DNA from: CALABS01 sp050260775
Lineage (GTDB): Bacteria > Pseudomonadota > Alphaproteobacteria > Rhodospirillales > Magnetospirillaceae
Direction of reading: 5' to 3'
Assembly (NCBI GenBank): GCA_050260775.1
Contig: JBLNCP010000022.1
Span: 1-64,000, forward strand
Length of the DNA: 64,000 bases
Below are positions 30,323 through 38,640 of the stretch, piece after piece (within the stretch, counting starts at the first letter, position 1; each line of letters opens with the position of its first letter). Below the pieces are notes generated by a model, which saw nothing but the letters and a program-made list of their open reading frames with translations, was not told where the DNA came from and did not search any database. The position numbers and the translations under genes were made by a program.

Positions 30323-32071
30323 TCACGAACGGGCGGTGGCGCTGGCGGCGGCGGTGACGGCGGCCGCGGGCTGCGACGGCACGACGGTGGGACGGGCCAG
30401 GCGGGCGAGGACCTCCTCACGGCTGCCGAACAGCTCGACCTCACCGTCGTTGAGCACCAGGATCTTGTCCACCGAGGCCAGGATCGACAGGCGGTGGGTC
30501 ACCACCACGGTGGTCGCCTTGCGGGCCTTGAGGCCGTGCACGGCTTCGACCAGGGCCTGCTCGCCGACGGTGTCGAGGTTGGAGTTGGGCTCGTCCAGGA
30601 CGACGAAGGCCGGATCGTCATAGATGGCGCGGGCCAGGGCGACGCGCTGGCGCTGGCCGCCGGACAGGGCGCGGCCGCCTTCGCCGATGCGGGTGTCGTA
30701 GCCGTCGGGCAGGGCCAGGATCATCTCGTGCACGCCGGCACGCTGGGCGGCCTCGACCACCTTGGCGGCATCCAGGCGGCCGAAGCGGGAGATGTTCTCG
30801 GCGACGGTGCCGTCGAACAGCTCGACGTCCTGCGGCAGGTAACCGAGCGCCGGGCCGACTTCCTCGCGCGGCCAGGTGGCCAGGTCGGCGCCGTCGAGGC
30901 GGACCACGCCGGAGCCGGTCGGCCACACGCCGACCAGGACGCGGGCCAGGGTGGACTTGCCGGCCGCCGACGGACCGACGATGCCCAGGATTTCGCCGGG
31001 CTCCAGCGAGAACGACACGCCCTTGAGCACGGCGGTGCGGCTGCCCGGGGGCACGGCGAAGATCTTGTCGACGTCGATGGCGCCGACCGGACGGGGCAGG
31101 GACATGCGCTCGGTGGTGTCGGCGTTGGACAGCAGGTCGTTCAGGCGGGCGTAGGCGCCACGGGCCGACACGAAGCTCTTCCAATGGCCGACGGCCATCT
31201 CGATGGGGGCCAGGGCGCGGCCCATGATGATCGAACCGGCGATGATCGAGCCGCCGGTGACGGCGTCCTGCAGCACCAGCCAGGCACCGGCGCCCAGGAT
31301 GGCGGACTGCAGGAACAGGCGGACGAACTTGGACACCGCCATCAGGGTGCCGGCACGGTCGGCGGCCTGGGCCTGCAGCGCCAGAGCGGTCTCGTGGCGC
31401 AGCAGCCAGCGCTGGGACACGCCGGGCATCATGCCCATGGCGTGCAGGACCTCGGCGTTGCGCAGCGAGGCGTCGGCGAAGACGCCGGCGTTATAGGACA
31501 CCGCGGCCGATTCCTTGAGGGACTTGCGGGTGATCATCTCGTTGATCACGGCCAGCGTGAAGATGGTCACGGCGCCGAACAGGGTCACCGCACCCAGCAG
31601 CGGGTGCAGGATGAAGCCGACGATGATGAACAGGGGCGCCCACGGGGCGTCGCAGAACACCAGCAGCGCCGGGCCGGTGGCGAAGTCGCGCACGCTGTCG
31701 AGGTCGCGCAGGACCTGCGCCGAGGCGGCGCCCGGGGTCTTGATGGAGGCGTCGAATACGGCGGCGAAGGTACGGCCCGCCAGGGCGAGGTCGACGCGGG
31801 CGCCGGCCCGCACCAACAGGCGCGAGCGCACCGCTTCCACCGCGCCCATCACCGCCAGCAGGAAGGCGGCGATAAGAGTGAGCATCAACAGGGTCGATTC
31901 GCTGCGGCTCGCCAGCACGCGGTCATAGACCTGCAGCATGTAGAGCGGCGAGACGAACAGCAGGATGTTCACGAAGAAGCTGAACACGGCGGTAGCGCCG
32001 ACTGCCCCCTTGCACGAGGCGAGGGCTTGGCGGATCGGGCTGAGCTTGGGCTGGTCTTGGACGAGAGCCAT
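30323..32071 (-). CDS. Type I secretion ABC transporter ATPase/permease (PrtD family)
   Basis: A 582-residue half-transporter with an N-terminal six-helix membrane domain (about 1-300) and a C-terminal ATPase. Nucleotide-binding motifs are Walker A GPSAAGKST, Q-loop YLPQDVELFDGTV, signature LSGGQRQR, Walker B AFVVLDEPNSNLD and the switch histidine in VVTHR. There is no N-terminal C39-like peptidase domain, consistent with PrtD-type exporters of RTX substrates rather than bacteriocin exporters. It is the first gene of an operon with hlyD, and the RTX protein encoded two genes downstream is the obvious candidate cargo. Its upstream region holds four TACCAC/GTGGTA hexamers. Confidence 0.96.
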   Translation of the reverse strand: MALVQDQPKLSPIRQALASCKGAVGATAVFSFFVNILLFVSPLYMLQVYDRVLASRSESTLLMLTLIAAFLLAVMGAVEAVRSRLLVRAGARVDLALAGRTFAAVFDASIKTPGAASAQVLRDLDSVRDFATGPALLVFCDAPWAPLFIIVGFILHPLLGAVTLFGAVTIFTLAVINEMITRKSLKESAAVSYNAGVFADASLRNAEVLHAMGMMPGVSQRWLLRHETALALQAQAADRAGTLMAVSKFVRLFLQSAILGAGAWLVLQDAVTGGSIIAGSIIMGRALAPIEMAVGHWKSFVSARGAYARLNDLLSNADTTERMSLPRPVGAIDVDKIFAVPPGSRTAVLKGVSFSLEPGEILGIVGPSAAGKSTLARVLVGVWPTGSGVVRLDGADLATWPREEVGPALGYLPQDVELFDGTVAENISRFGRLDAAKVVEAAQRAGVHEMILALPDGYDTRIGEGGRALSGGQRQRVALARAIYDDPAFVVLDEPNSNLDTVGEQALVEAVHGLKARKATTVVVTHRLSILASVDKILVLNDGEVELFGSREEVLARLARPTVVPSQPAAAVTAAASATARS

Positions 32072-32401
32072 CGGAAGACCGTTCCTTTTCGCTGTGGATG
32101 TGCGTTGGGAACGGAGCCTGCGTCGGGACCATTAACAAAAACTTACCACCAAGGTGGTGCCTCGGCTCTGCCGCAAAGTCGTACCACTTGTTAACGAGGT
32201 ATTTCCTCGGTGGTATGCCGCCAGGCCGTTGTCGCGGCGGCAGTGGTAAGCCAATGGGATTTAACGCAGACTTAAGTCCAGGCCATTTTGGCGGAGGTAA
32301 CTATCGAGGTAGACATGAGCGCGTCTGTGATATTCCTTCCAACACTGTTGTGGCATTAAAAAAATCTTTCGGTCGTTAACCATGCCACAATTCCCACGGC
32401 C
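32072..32401 (-). promoter_or_regulatory. Upstream regulatory region of the type I secretion operon
   Basis: A 330-base non-coding stretch that is lower in GC than its flanks. Between 32144 and 32248 it holds four copies of one hexamer: TACCAC at 32144 and 32182, and its complement GTGGTA at 32210 and 32243. The first lies in a near-palindrome ACCACC-AA-GGTGGT. The middle two form a nested hairpin with CGAGG-TATTT-CCTCG inside. TTAAC motifs also recur. This resembles a multi-site operator or structured leader; the regulator is unknown. A short plus-strand frame here (32098-32379) has no protein-like features. Confidence 0.55.
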
Positions 32402-33472
32402 TCAAGCGCGGGCACGGCGCAGGCTCATGTGGTCGCGCTCCTCGCGGTACGAGGCCAGCGTGCGCGCCAGCCCTTCTGCCAGGGGGACGGTGGCGGCGAA
32501 GCCGGTCATGCGCTCCAGCTTGGCGAGGTCCGGGCAGTGCCGCCGCGCCGGCAGGCCGTCCTGCGCCCCGCGCAGCTCCACCGCCAGCGGCGGGTCCGAG
32601 GCCAGGGCCGCGAGGGTGTGGGCGGCCTCCGCCAGCCGGACATCGTCGGGATGGCCGACATTGAACGCCTCGCCGTCGGCCTCGGGCATCATCAGCAGGG
32701 TGAGGCAGGCGACGGCGAAATCGCTCACGTAGCAGAAGGACCGCCGCTCGTCGGGGTCGGCGAACAGCACCAGCGGCCCGCCGGCCAGGGCGGCGCGCAT
32801 GAGGTCGGGGATGATGCGGCCGTCGTCCAGGCGCTGTCCCGGGCCGTAGACGTCGAACGGCCGCACCACCGTCACCGGCGTCCGGTGCAGCCCGACATAG
32901 GTGGCGCACAGCGTCTCACCCAGGCGCTTGCTCTCCTCGTAATAGGCGCGCGCGCCGGTAAAGCCGGCGATGCCGCGGTAATCCTCGGGGGTGGGGACGG
33001 TCTCGGCCGCGCCGTAGACCTCGCTCGACGAGAACGACAGCATGCCCTTGGCGCCGGCATGCGCCAGTTCGAGCATGTTCCAGGTGCCCTGCACGTTGGC
33101 GGCGATGGTTTCCAGCGGGTTGGCGCGCGAGATGGCGGGCGAGCCGATGGAGGCGCAGTGGATGATCCAGTCCGGGGTCATGCCGACGCTGACCGGCTTG
33201 GCGATGTCGGCGGCGCGGCATGAGATCCAGGCCCGCGCCTGCAGGTGGGCGATGCGCTCGGGCAGGCCGACCAGGAAATTATCGAGGGCCACGATGCGGG
33301 CCGGGCGTCCCGGGTGGGCGTCGTTGAAGGCGTCGAGCACGTCCAGGAAGAAGGCCCCCAGGAAACCGGCGGCGCCGGTCACCACGACGCTGGAGCCGGC
33401 CAGCGGCTCGATCAGCGCCCCCAGGCGCCCGACCACGCTGCGCGCATCCTGTCGGATCACCTCGGTGATCAT
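32402..33472 (-). CDS. NAD-dependent sugar-nucleotide epimerase/dehydratase
   Basis: A 356-residue extended short-chain dehydrogenase. The Rossmann motif is VVVTGAAGFLGAFFLDVL (about residue 30-45). The active-site serine lies in SFSSSEVYGAAE, and the catalytic Tyr and Lys are in AYYEESKRLGE. VRPFDVYGPGQR is typical of UDP-glucuronate decarboxylase / dTDP-glucose dehydratase relatives, but the exact substrate cannot be read from sequence. Its N-terminal 25 residues (MITEVIRQDARSVVGRLGAL) extend beyond a minimal SDR. It is on the same strand as, and upstream of, the type I secretion operon, separated by a 330-base gap. A sugar-nucleotide supply role for the polysaccharide locus is inferred. 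Confidence 0.88.
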   Translation of the reverse strand: MITEVIRQDARSVVGRLGALIEPLAGSSVVVTGAAGFLGAFFLDVLDAFNDAHPGRPARIVALDNFLVGLPERIAHLQARAWISCRAADIAKPVSVGMTPDWIIHCASIGSPAISRANPLETIAANVQGTWNMLELAHAGAKGMLSFSSSEVYGAAETVPTPEDYRGIAGFTGARAYYEESKRLGETLCATYVGLHRTPVTVVRPFDVYGPGQRLDDGRIIPDLMRAALAGGPLVLFADPDERRSFCYVSDFAVACLTLLMMPEADGEAFNVGHPDDVRLAEAAHTLAALASDPPLAVELRGAQDGLPARRHCPDLAKLERMTGFAATVPLAEGLARTLASYREERDHMSLRRARA

Positions 33473-33634
33473 GCCTCCCCTCCGTCATCGTGGTGCCTGA
33501 GAGCGACCTTGGCGCACCCGGCCTGCCCGACGGAAACGGGCACGGGGATAGCGGAGGCCGCATTGGGAGAACACTGAAAGGCTGGGAACAGGGGCAAAGC
33601 GGCCGGCGTCTCCCTATCATAGGGAGGTCTTGTC

Positions 33635-33883
33635 ATGGCTTTGACGATTGTGGACAGCGGCGGCAGCTTCCGCCTGGTCACGGACGGCAGGCACTGGGCG
33701 GTGGTCGAAGCCCGGTGCGGACACGTCTATTCGCTGCACGGCCAACACCGGCGCGAGGCCCCGGATGGCGAGGACGGCATCGCCCAGGTGGTCGGCGAAG
33801 ATTGGTTGACCGAGACCGACGCCCGTGACTGCTTTGCCAACGCGGTGTCGGGCGGCAACGCCTACGCGCGCATCATCTGGTGA
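33635..33883 (+). CDS. Hypothetical 82-residue protein
   Basis: A small acidic-to-neutral protein, not recognised. The N-terminal half has strand-like segments (ALTIVDSGGSFRLVTDGRHWAVVEARCGHVYSLHG). The rest is polar, with WLTETDARDCFANAV and a terminal ARIIW. A good ribosome site (AGGGAGG) precedes the ATG, and codon use matches the neighbours, which supports a real gene. Two cysteines are present but form no metal motif. Its 3' end overlaps the converging nudC gene by 11 bases. Confidence 0.65.
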   Translation: MALTIVDSGGSFRLVTDGRHWAVVEARCGHVYSLHGQHRREAPDGEDGIAQVVGEDWLTETDARDCFANAVSGGNAYARIIW

Positions 33884-34805
33884 CGGAGCGCCAGGTCTCG
33901 ACCAGCCGCCGGGCGATCGAGGTAGGCGTGGGCAGGTAGAGGCCACCGCCCTGGCGGGGACCTCCGGGGCGGTGGGCGTCGTCGAACAACGAATCGATGT
34001 CGGAGCGGCTGAACCAGCGCGCGTCCTCGAGTTCGTGCGGGTCGGGCTCCAGCGTGCCGCCACAGGCGCGGGCGGTGAAGGCCATCATCAGCGAGGACGG
34101 GAAGGGCCACGGCTGGCAGCCGGCATAGCGCACGCCGGTGACCAGGATGCCGGTCTCCTCGCGCACCTCGCGCGCCACCGCCTCCTCCAGGGTTTCCCCT
34201 GGTTCGACGAAGCCGGCCAGCACCGACCACATGCCGGGTGACCACTGCGGCTGCCGGTGCATCAGCACCCGGTCGCCGTCCTCGACCAGCATGATCACCG
34301 CGGGGTCGGTGCGGGGGTAGATCTGCTCGCCGCAGCCGGTGCACACCCGGGCGTGGCCCCCTTCGGTGAGCCGGGCCGGGGCGCCGCAGGCGCCGCAATA
34401 GCCGGAGCGGCGCTGCCAGACCAGCAGCCCGCGGGCATAGGCGAGGATGGCGGCGTCGTCGGGGGGAAGCAGCGGACCGATCGATCGCAACTGGTCCCAG
34501 CGCCCGGGCAGGCCGATGTCCGGTCCCCCCTGGGCGGCCTCCAGGCCCGAGAGGTCGAGCGCGAACACCGGGGCCTCACCGTCCATGCCCAGGAAGGCGG
34601 GCTCCCCACCCAGGGCGAGCAGGCGGGCGGCGTCGGCGCCGGTGGCCATCACCGCGGCCGGGGGCTCGGCCAGGAACGAGTTGCCGCGCCAGAACGGCAC
34701 GATGCGGGCCGAGGGGGCGCGGCTCAGGCGGGCGAGCGCCTCCGGATCGCGCCGAACGCGGTGGGCGCGGTCGAGCGGCAGGGCGGAATACAGGATCGGC
34801 GTCAT
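33873..34805 (-). CDS. nudC: NAD(+)/NADH pyrophosphatase (Nudix family)
   Basis: A 310-residue NudC that hydrolyses NAD(H) to NMN(H) and AMP and can act on NAD-capped RNA. An N-terminal domain is followed by a four-cysteine zinc ribbon (YCGACGAPARL ... RVCTGCGEQIYPRTDPAVI). The Nudix box is then complete: GFVEPGETLEEAVAREVREETGI. The NudC-specific SQPWPFPxS motif appears as CQPWPFPSSLMMAF, which separates it from other Nudix hydrolases. The start at MTPILYS was chosen because the upstream codons show no homology and the ATG immediately precedes conserved sequence. Confidence 0.95.
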   Translation of the reverse strand: MTPILYSALPLDRAHRVRRDPEALARLSRAPSARIVPFWRGNSFLAEPPAAVMATGADAARLLALGGEPAFLGMDGEAPVFALDLSGLEAAQGGPDIGLPGRWDQLRSIGPLLPPDDAAILAYARGLLVWQRRSGYCGACGAPARLTEGGHARVCTGCGEQIYPRTDPAVIMLVEDGDRVLMHRQPQWSPGMWSVLAGFVEPGETLEEAVAREVREETGILVTGVRYAGCQPWPFPSSLMMAFTARACGGTLEPDPHELEDARWFSRSDIDSLFDDAHRPGGPRQGGGLYLPTPTSIARRLVETWRSVTR

Positions 34806-34890
34806 GGCCGAACCATGGCATGGGCCATTCACCGCTTCAACCCCGCCCGAATGATGAAGGCGATTGCCCTTTCCCGCTGGCTTCGCGAAA

Positions 34891-36573
34891 ATGGTCGCAA
34901 TACAGGGGCGGGCCGTGTCAGACCAAGCGATTCTAGAAACATTGTTCGAGACCATGCGTGACGCCGTCGTCCTGGCGGACGGCGATCGCCGCATCACCCG
35001 GGTGAACAAGGCCTTCCAGGCCGCCACCGGCCACAGCACCGAGGCGCTGCTCGCCCGGCGCGACGGGCATGCCGGCACCGCCTACGACCTGCTGACACGG
35101 GCTCTGTCGAGCGGATCGGGCGGGCGGTGGCAGGGGGCGCTGCGCTGTGCCGACGGCTCCGACCAGGTGTTCGAGGTCACCGTCTCCGCCGTGAACGGCG
35201 AGGATGATTTCCCCACCCACTATCTCGGGCTGGTGCGCCCCTCCGACGAGATTGTCCTCGACCCCGGGCAGCGACGGTTCGGCCATGATGAACTGACCGG
35301 CCTGCCCAACCGCGACATCTTCATCGACCGTGTCGAGCAGTCGGTGCTGCAATGCAATCGCAGCGGCGCCGGCGTCGCCCTGATGATGATGGGCTTGGAC
35401 CGTTTCACCCTGGTCAACGACGCCCTCGGCCACGCCGCCGGCGACCGGCTGCTGATCGAGGTGGCGCGCCGGCTCCGCCACTGCATCCGCGAGACCGATA
35501 CGGTGGTCCGCCTGGAAGGCGACAAATTCGCCCTGGTGATGATGATCGCCGATCTCGACGACAGCGTGATCGTGGCCGAGAAGGTCCTGAATTCCATCAA
35601 GGAGCCGTTCAGCATCGACGGGCAGGAGGTGGTGGTCACCTTCTCCATCGGCATCGCCCTCTATCCCCAGGACGCCAACGGCGGCCCCGCGTTGATCAAG
35701 CAGGCCGAGAACGCGCTCCATTACGCCAAGGTCTCGGGGCGCAACCAGTACCAGTTCTTCTCCAAGGATATGAACCGCAAGGCGCGCAACCGGCTGGAGC
35801 TGGAGGCGCGCATGCGCCGGGCGCTGGCCAACGACGAGTTCGCGGTGTTCTTCCAGCCCAAGGTCAGTGCCGACACCAGCCGGATCGTCGGCGCCGAGGC
35901 CCTGGTGCGCTGGAACGATCCCGAGCGCGGCATGATCTCGCCGGCCGAGTTCATTCCGGTCGCCGAGGAAACCGGGCTGATCGAGCAGATCGGCAATTGG
36001 GTGCTGCTGCGCTCGTGCATCCATAACCGCGCCTGGCAGGACGCCGGCCTGAGCCCGGTGCGGGTGTCGGTCAATGTCTCGCCGCGGCAGTTCCGCTCGC
36101 GCGGCTTCCTCGACATGGTCGACGGCGCGCTGGAGGAGACGGGGCTCGCTCCGCGCTGGCTGGAGCTTGAGATCACCGAGAGCATGCTGATGCACGACGT
36201 CGAGGCCGCGGTGCGCAAGATGTCGGCCATCCGCGAGATGGGCATCGGTCTGTCCATCGACGATTTCGGCACCGGCTATTCGTCGCTGTCGTATCTGGGC
36301 CGCTTCCCGATCACCACGCTCAAGATCGACCGCGCCTTCATCGCCGACGTGGACACCAACCCCAAGACCGCCGAAATCGCCCGGGCCATCATCGGCCTGT
36401 CCAAGGGGCTCAACCTGGAGGTGGTGGCCGAGGGCGCCGAGGTGGCGGAACACGTCCAGTTCCTGCGGCAGCACGGCTGCCACACCGTCCAGGGGTTCTA
36501 TTACTCCAAGCCGGTACCGGCGGACGCGTTCGAGGTGATGCTGCGCGAGGGTGTCCTCGTCCGCGAGGGCTGA
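34891..36573 (+). CDS. PAS-GGDEF-EAL protein, probable c-di-GMP phosphodiesterase
   Basis: A protein of about 560 residues. A PAS domain at about 15-130 (ETMRDAVVLADGDRRITRVN) is followed by a GGDEF domain starting DELTGLPNRDIFIDR, then an EAL domain. The GGDEF signature reads EGDKF (RLEGDKFALV), so diguanylate cyclase activity is doubtful. The domain may bind GTP and act as regulator. The EAL domain keeps its metal and catalytic residues: EALVRW, VSVNVSPRQF, ELEITES, SIDDFGTGYSSL, LKIDRAF and VAEGAE. It probably lowers c-di-GMP in response to a PAS signal. No clear ribosome site precedes the ATG used; a GTG at 34915 with AGGGGC upstream is an alternative start. No membrane helices were seen. 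Confidence 0.9.
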   Translation: MVAIQGRAVSDQAILETLFETMRDAVVLADGDRRITRVNKAFQAATGHSTEALLARRDGHAGTAYDLLTRALSSGSGGRWQGALRCADGSDQVFEVTVSAVNGEDDFPTHYLGLVRPSDEIVLDPGQRRFGHDELTGLPNRDIFIDRVEQSVLQCNRSGAGVALMMMGLDRFTLVNDALGHAAGDRLLIEVARRLRHCIRETDTVVRLEGDKFALVMMIADLDDSVIVAEKVLNSIKEPFSIDGQEVVVTFSIGIALYPQDANGGPALIKQAENALHYAKVSGRNQYQFFSKDMNRKARNRLELEARMRRALANDEFAVFFQPKVSADTSRIVGAEALVRWNDPERGMISPAEFIPVAEETGLIEQIGNWVLLRSCIHNRAWQDAGLSPVRVSVNVSPRQFRSRGFLDMVDGALEETGLAPRWLELEITESMLMHDVEAAVRKMSAIREMGIGLSIDDFGTGYSSLSYLGRFPITTLKIDRAFIADVDTNPKTAEIARAIIGLSKGLNLEVVAEGAEVAEHVQFLRQHGCHTVQGFYYSKPVPADAFEVMLREGVLVREG

Positions 36574-37138
36574 GGCGGTGGCGCTCCGCACGCGCCGGCT
36601 GCTCACCCCGGTCGTCTTCGTCGCCGCGCTGCTGTTCGTCGCCCTCGACGAGATGCTGCAGGCACTGGTGCGGCTGGCGCAGCACGTGCCGCTGCCCGCC
36701 CTGTGGCGGCGGTTCGAGGACTGGATGGCGGCGCTGCCGCCCTACGGCGCCGTCGCCTGCCTCAGCTTTCCCTTCGCCGCCTTCGCGTCCCTGCAATCGG
36801 CCGACCTGATCCTGCTCGGGATGGGGCACGTGGCCGCCGCCGCCGCCGCCAGCGTGTGCGCCAAGCTGATGCTGGGCCTCAGCCTGCGCCTATGGGGCCG
36901 GCTCAAGGACAGCGCGTGCCGCGTGGCCTGGTTCGCCCGCCTGGTGGCATGGCTGCACGCGGTCCATGCGGCGGTGCACGCCTGGCTCGACCGCTTCGCC
37001 GTCTGGCGGCTGGCCCGGGCGGCGGTCGGCCGGGCCAAGGCGAGGGCGCGTGACATCCTGGCTGCGCTCAGGCGGCGCAAAGGGTGGTTCTCCCGCCGCG
37101 TCCTCGCCATCCGTCGGCGCCTTAACCGCTCTGCCTGA
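36551..37138 (+). CDS. Small membrane protein with basic C-terminus
   Basis: A protein of up to 195 residues, not recognised. It begins with GTG inside the end of the EAL gene (23-base overlap); a GTG at 36578 is an alternative start. Hydrophobic segments lie at about residues 18-37 and 70-105. The latter is probably two helices or a hairpin and contains an unusual run of alanines. The C-terminal third is strongly basic with many Arg (RRRKGWFSRRVLAIRRRL), suggesting it faces the cytoplasm. The overlap with the EAL gene suggests translational coupling and a linked function, but none can be assigned. Confidence 0.65.
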   Translation: MSSSARAEAVALRTRRLLTPVVFVAALLFVALDEMLQALVRLAQHVPLPALWRRFEDWMAALPPYGAVACLSFPFAAFASLQSADLILLGMGHVAAAAAASVCAKLMLGLSLRLWGRLKDSACRVAWFARLVAWLHAVHAAVHAWLDRFAVWRLARAAVGRAKARARDILAALRRRKGWFSRRVLAIRRRLNRSA

Positions 37139-37257
37139 GGGCGCCCGACTTCAAGGGGATAGGGCCGTCCTGGCGGGTGGTCCCCACCGGCCATAACCCT
37201 TTGCCCCCTCGTCCGTCCGATTGCGCCTTGACCGTGCCCCGGGGCTAGCGTTGGGGC

Positions 37258-38523
37258 ATGGACCGAAGACTTTTCCTGCGCTCGGCCGCGGCCGCCACCC
37301 TGGGATTGCTGCCCGCCGGAACGGCGATGGCCACTCGCCCGATCGTGCGTGTCGGCCTGCTCTACCCCTTGAGCGGCCTCGACGCGGCGCGCGGCCAGAT
37401 GGCCTGCAACGCCGCGCTGCTGGCCATCGACGAGGTGAACGCCCGGGCGGGGCGGGACGGCCCGATGATCGCCGCCGTCAGCGAGGACACCCGTTCGGAC
37501 CCGCGCCGCTACCGGGCGGCCCTGCGCCGGATGGTGTGGGAGAGCAAGGTCGCCTGCATCTTCGGGCTGATCCCGCCCGACGAGCGCGACGACACGCGCT
37601 CCTTCGTCGAACGCTATGACGGCCTGTTCTGGGACCCGGCCGCCTACGAAGGCGGCGAGTGTTCGAAGAACCTCATCCACGGCGGCGCCACGCCCCATCA
37701 GAGCCTGAAGCATCTGGTGCCCTGGCTGGCCGAGCAGGTGGGCGGCCGCTTCCTGCTGGTCGGCGGCCGCGATGCGCTGTCGTCCGAACTTCTGCGCGTA
37801 TGCCGCAGCACCCTCGATGGGGTAGGGGGCGAGGCGGTGGGGCGGGACGTGGTGGTCGCCCCCGGCCACACCGATTTTTCCTCGGTGGTGCGGGCGGCGT
37901 GGATCGGGCGCATCGATGCGGTGTTCTCCACCTTGCAGGGCGCCCAGGCGGCGGCGCTGCTCGGGCAGATGAAGGCCGGCGGGATCGATCCGCGCCAGGT
38001 CCCCGTCGCCAGTCCGACGCTGAGCGAGATCGAGGTGGCCGCGGCGGGACCGGCCGCCGCCGGCGCCATCGCCGCTCAGCCCTACTTCGCCTCGTGGCTG
38101 TCGCCGGAAAACTGGCGCTTCATGGATCGCATGCGCCGCCGGCACGGAGCCAAGGTCGCCCCCAGCGCGCTGGCGGAGGCCACCTGGTTCCAGTTCCACC
38201 TGCTGGCGGACGCGCTCTCGCGCCTGGCCGAGGGCGACGTCCACCCCATCAATATCCGGGAATGCGCCAAGGATTGCGAGGTGGCGGCCCCGCAGGGCCC
38301 CGTGCGCCTGGAGGGCGATACCCTCCACACCGTGCTGTGGCCGAAAATCGGGGTGGTCGAGCCCTCGGGCCGTGTCCAGGTGCTGGCGCGGGCACGGGAG
38401 GGAATAAAACCCTTGCCGTTCTGGGCCCATCCCGGTCGGGTTTGCACCGACGGAGGAGTAAGGAAAGGCACGGTATCGCGGGGGGAGAGACCGGCCAATG
38501 TCCTAGTTCGACGGTCGGAATAA
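37258..38523 (+). CDS. AmiC/UrtA-like periplasmic ligand-binding protein with Tat signal
   Basis: A 421-residue type I periplasmic-binding-fold protein of the branched-chain amino acid/amide/urea group. The N-terminus is a twin-arginine signal (DRRLFLRSAAAATLG), ending near AMA. VRVGLLYPLSG and the following helices match the AmiC/UrtA/FmdD start. The GLFWDPAAYEGGECSKNLIHGG segment and ALAEATWFQFHLLADAL support this subgroup. No permease or ATPase genes accompany it, so it may be a sensory ligand-binding protein rather than a transport component. It lies 114 bases upstream of the nap operon and on the same strand. The C-terminal 40 residues are basic and poorly conserved in look. Confidence 0.85.
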   Translation: MDRRLFLRSAAAATLGLLPAGTAMATRPIVRVGLLYPLSGLDAARGQMACNAALLAIDEVNARAGRDGPMIAAVSEDTRSDPRRYRAALRRMVWESKVACIFGLIPPDERDDTRSFVERYDGLFWDPAAYEGGECSKNLIHGGATPHQSLKHLVPWLAEQVGGRFLLVGGRDALSSELLRVCRSTLDGVGGEAVGRDVVVAPGHTDFSSVVRAAWIGRIDAVFSTLQGAQAAALLGQMKAGGIDPRQVPVASPTLSEIEVAAAGPAAAGAIAAQPYFASWLSPENWRFMDRMRRRHGAKVAPSALAEATWFQFHLLADALSRLAEGDVHPINIRECAKDCEVAAPQGPVRLEGDTLHTVLWPKIGVVEPSGRVQVLARAREGIKPLPFWAHPGRVCTDGGVRKGTVSRGERPANVLVRRSE

Positions 38524-38545
38524 CCCCACAAGAAAAATGGTCTAG

Positions 38546-38559
38546 TTGACCAATATCAA
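38546..38559 (+). promoter_or_regulatory. FNR/Anr-type binding site upstream of nap
   Basis: The sequence TTGAC-CAAT-ATCAA matches the FNR consensus TTGAT-N4-ATCAA at nine of ten fixed positions. It is centred about 88 bases before the napF start, in the only intergenic gap preceding the operon. This placement fits oxygen-controlled activation of nap. A matching -10 element could not be picked out. Confidence 0.75.
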
Positions 38560-38640
38560 GTAACCCTGCCCGGAAGGGTGTCAGGTTTCTCTTCGCACGG
38601 ATCGCCGAATGGGTCGTCGATTTCGTGAAAGAGGCGAATG

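Noticed and set aside
32098..32379. A 93-codon plus-strand frame in the gap before the secretion operon.
   Set aside because: No ribosome site, no conserved features, and it covers the hairpin and hexamer cluster, which better explain the region.
34864..34890. TTG start for the PAS-GGDEF-EAL protein.
   Set aside because: No ribosome site precedes the TTG, and the added nine residues look unlike coding sequence; ATG at 34891 or GTG at 34915 is more likely.
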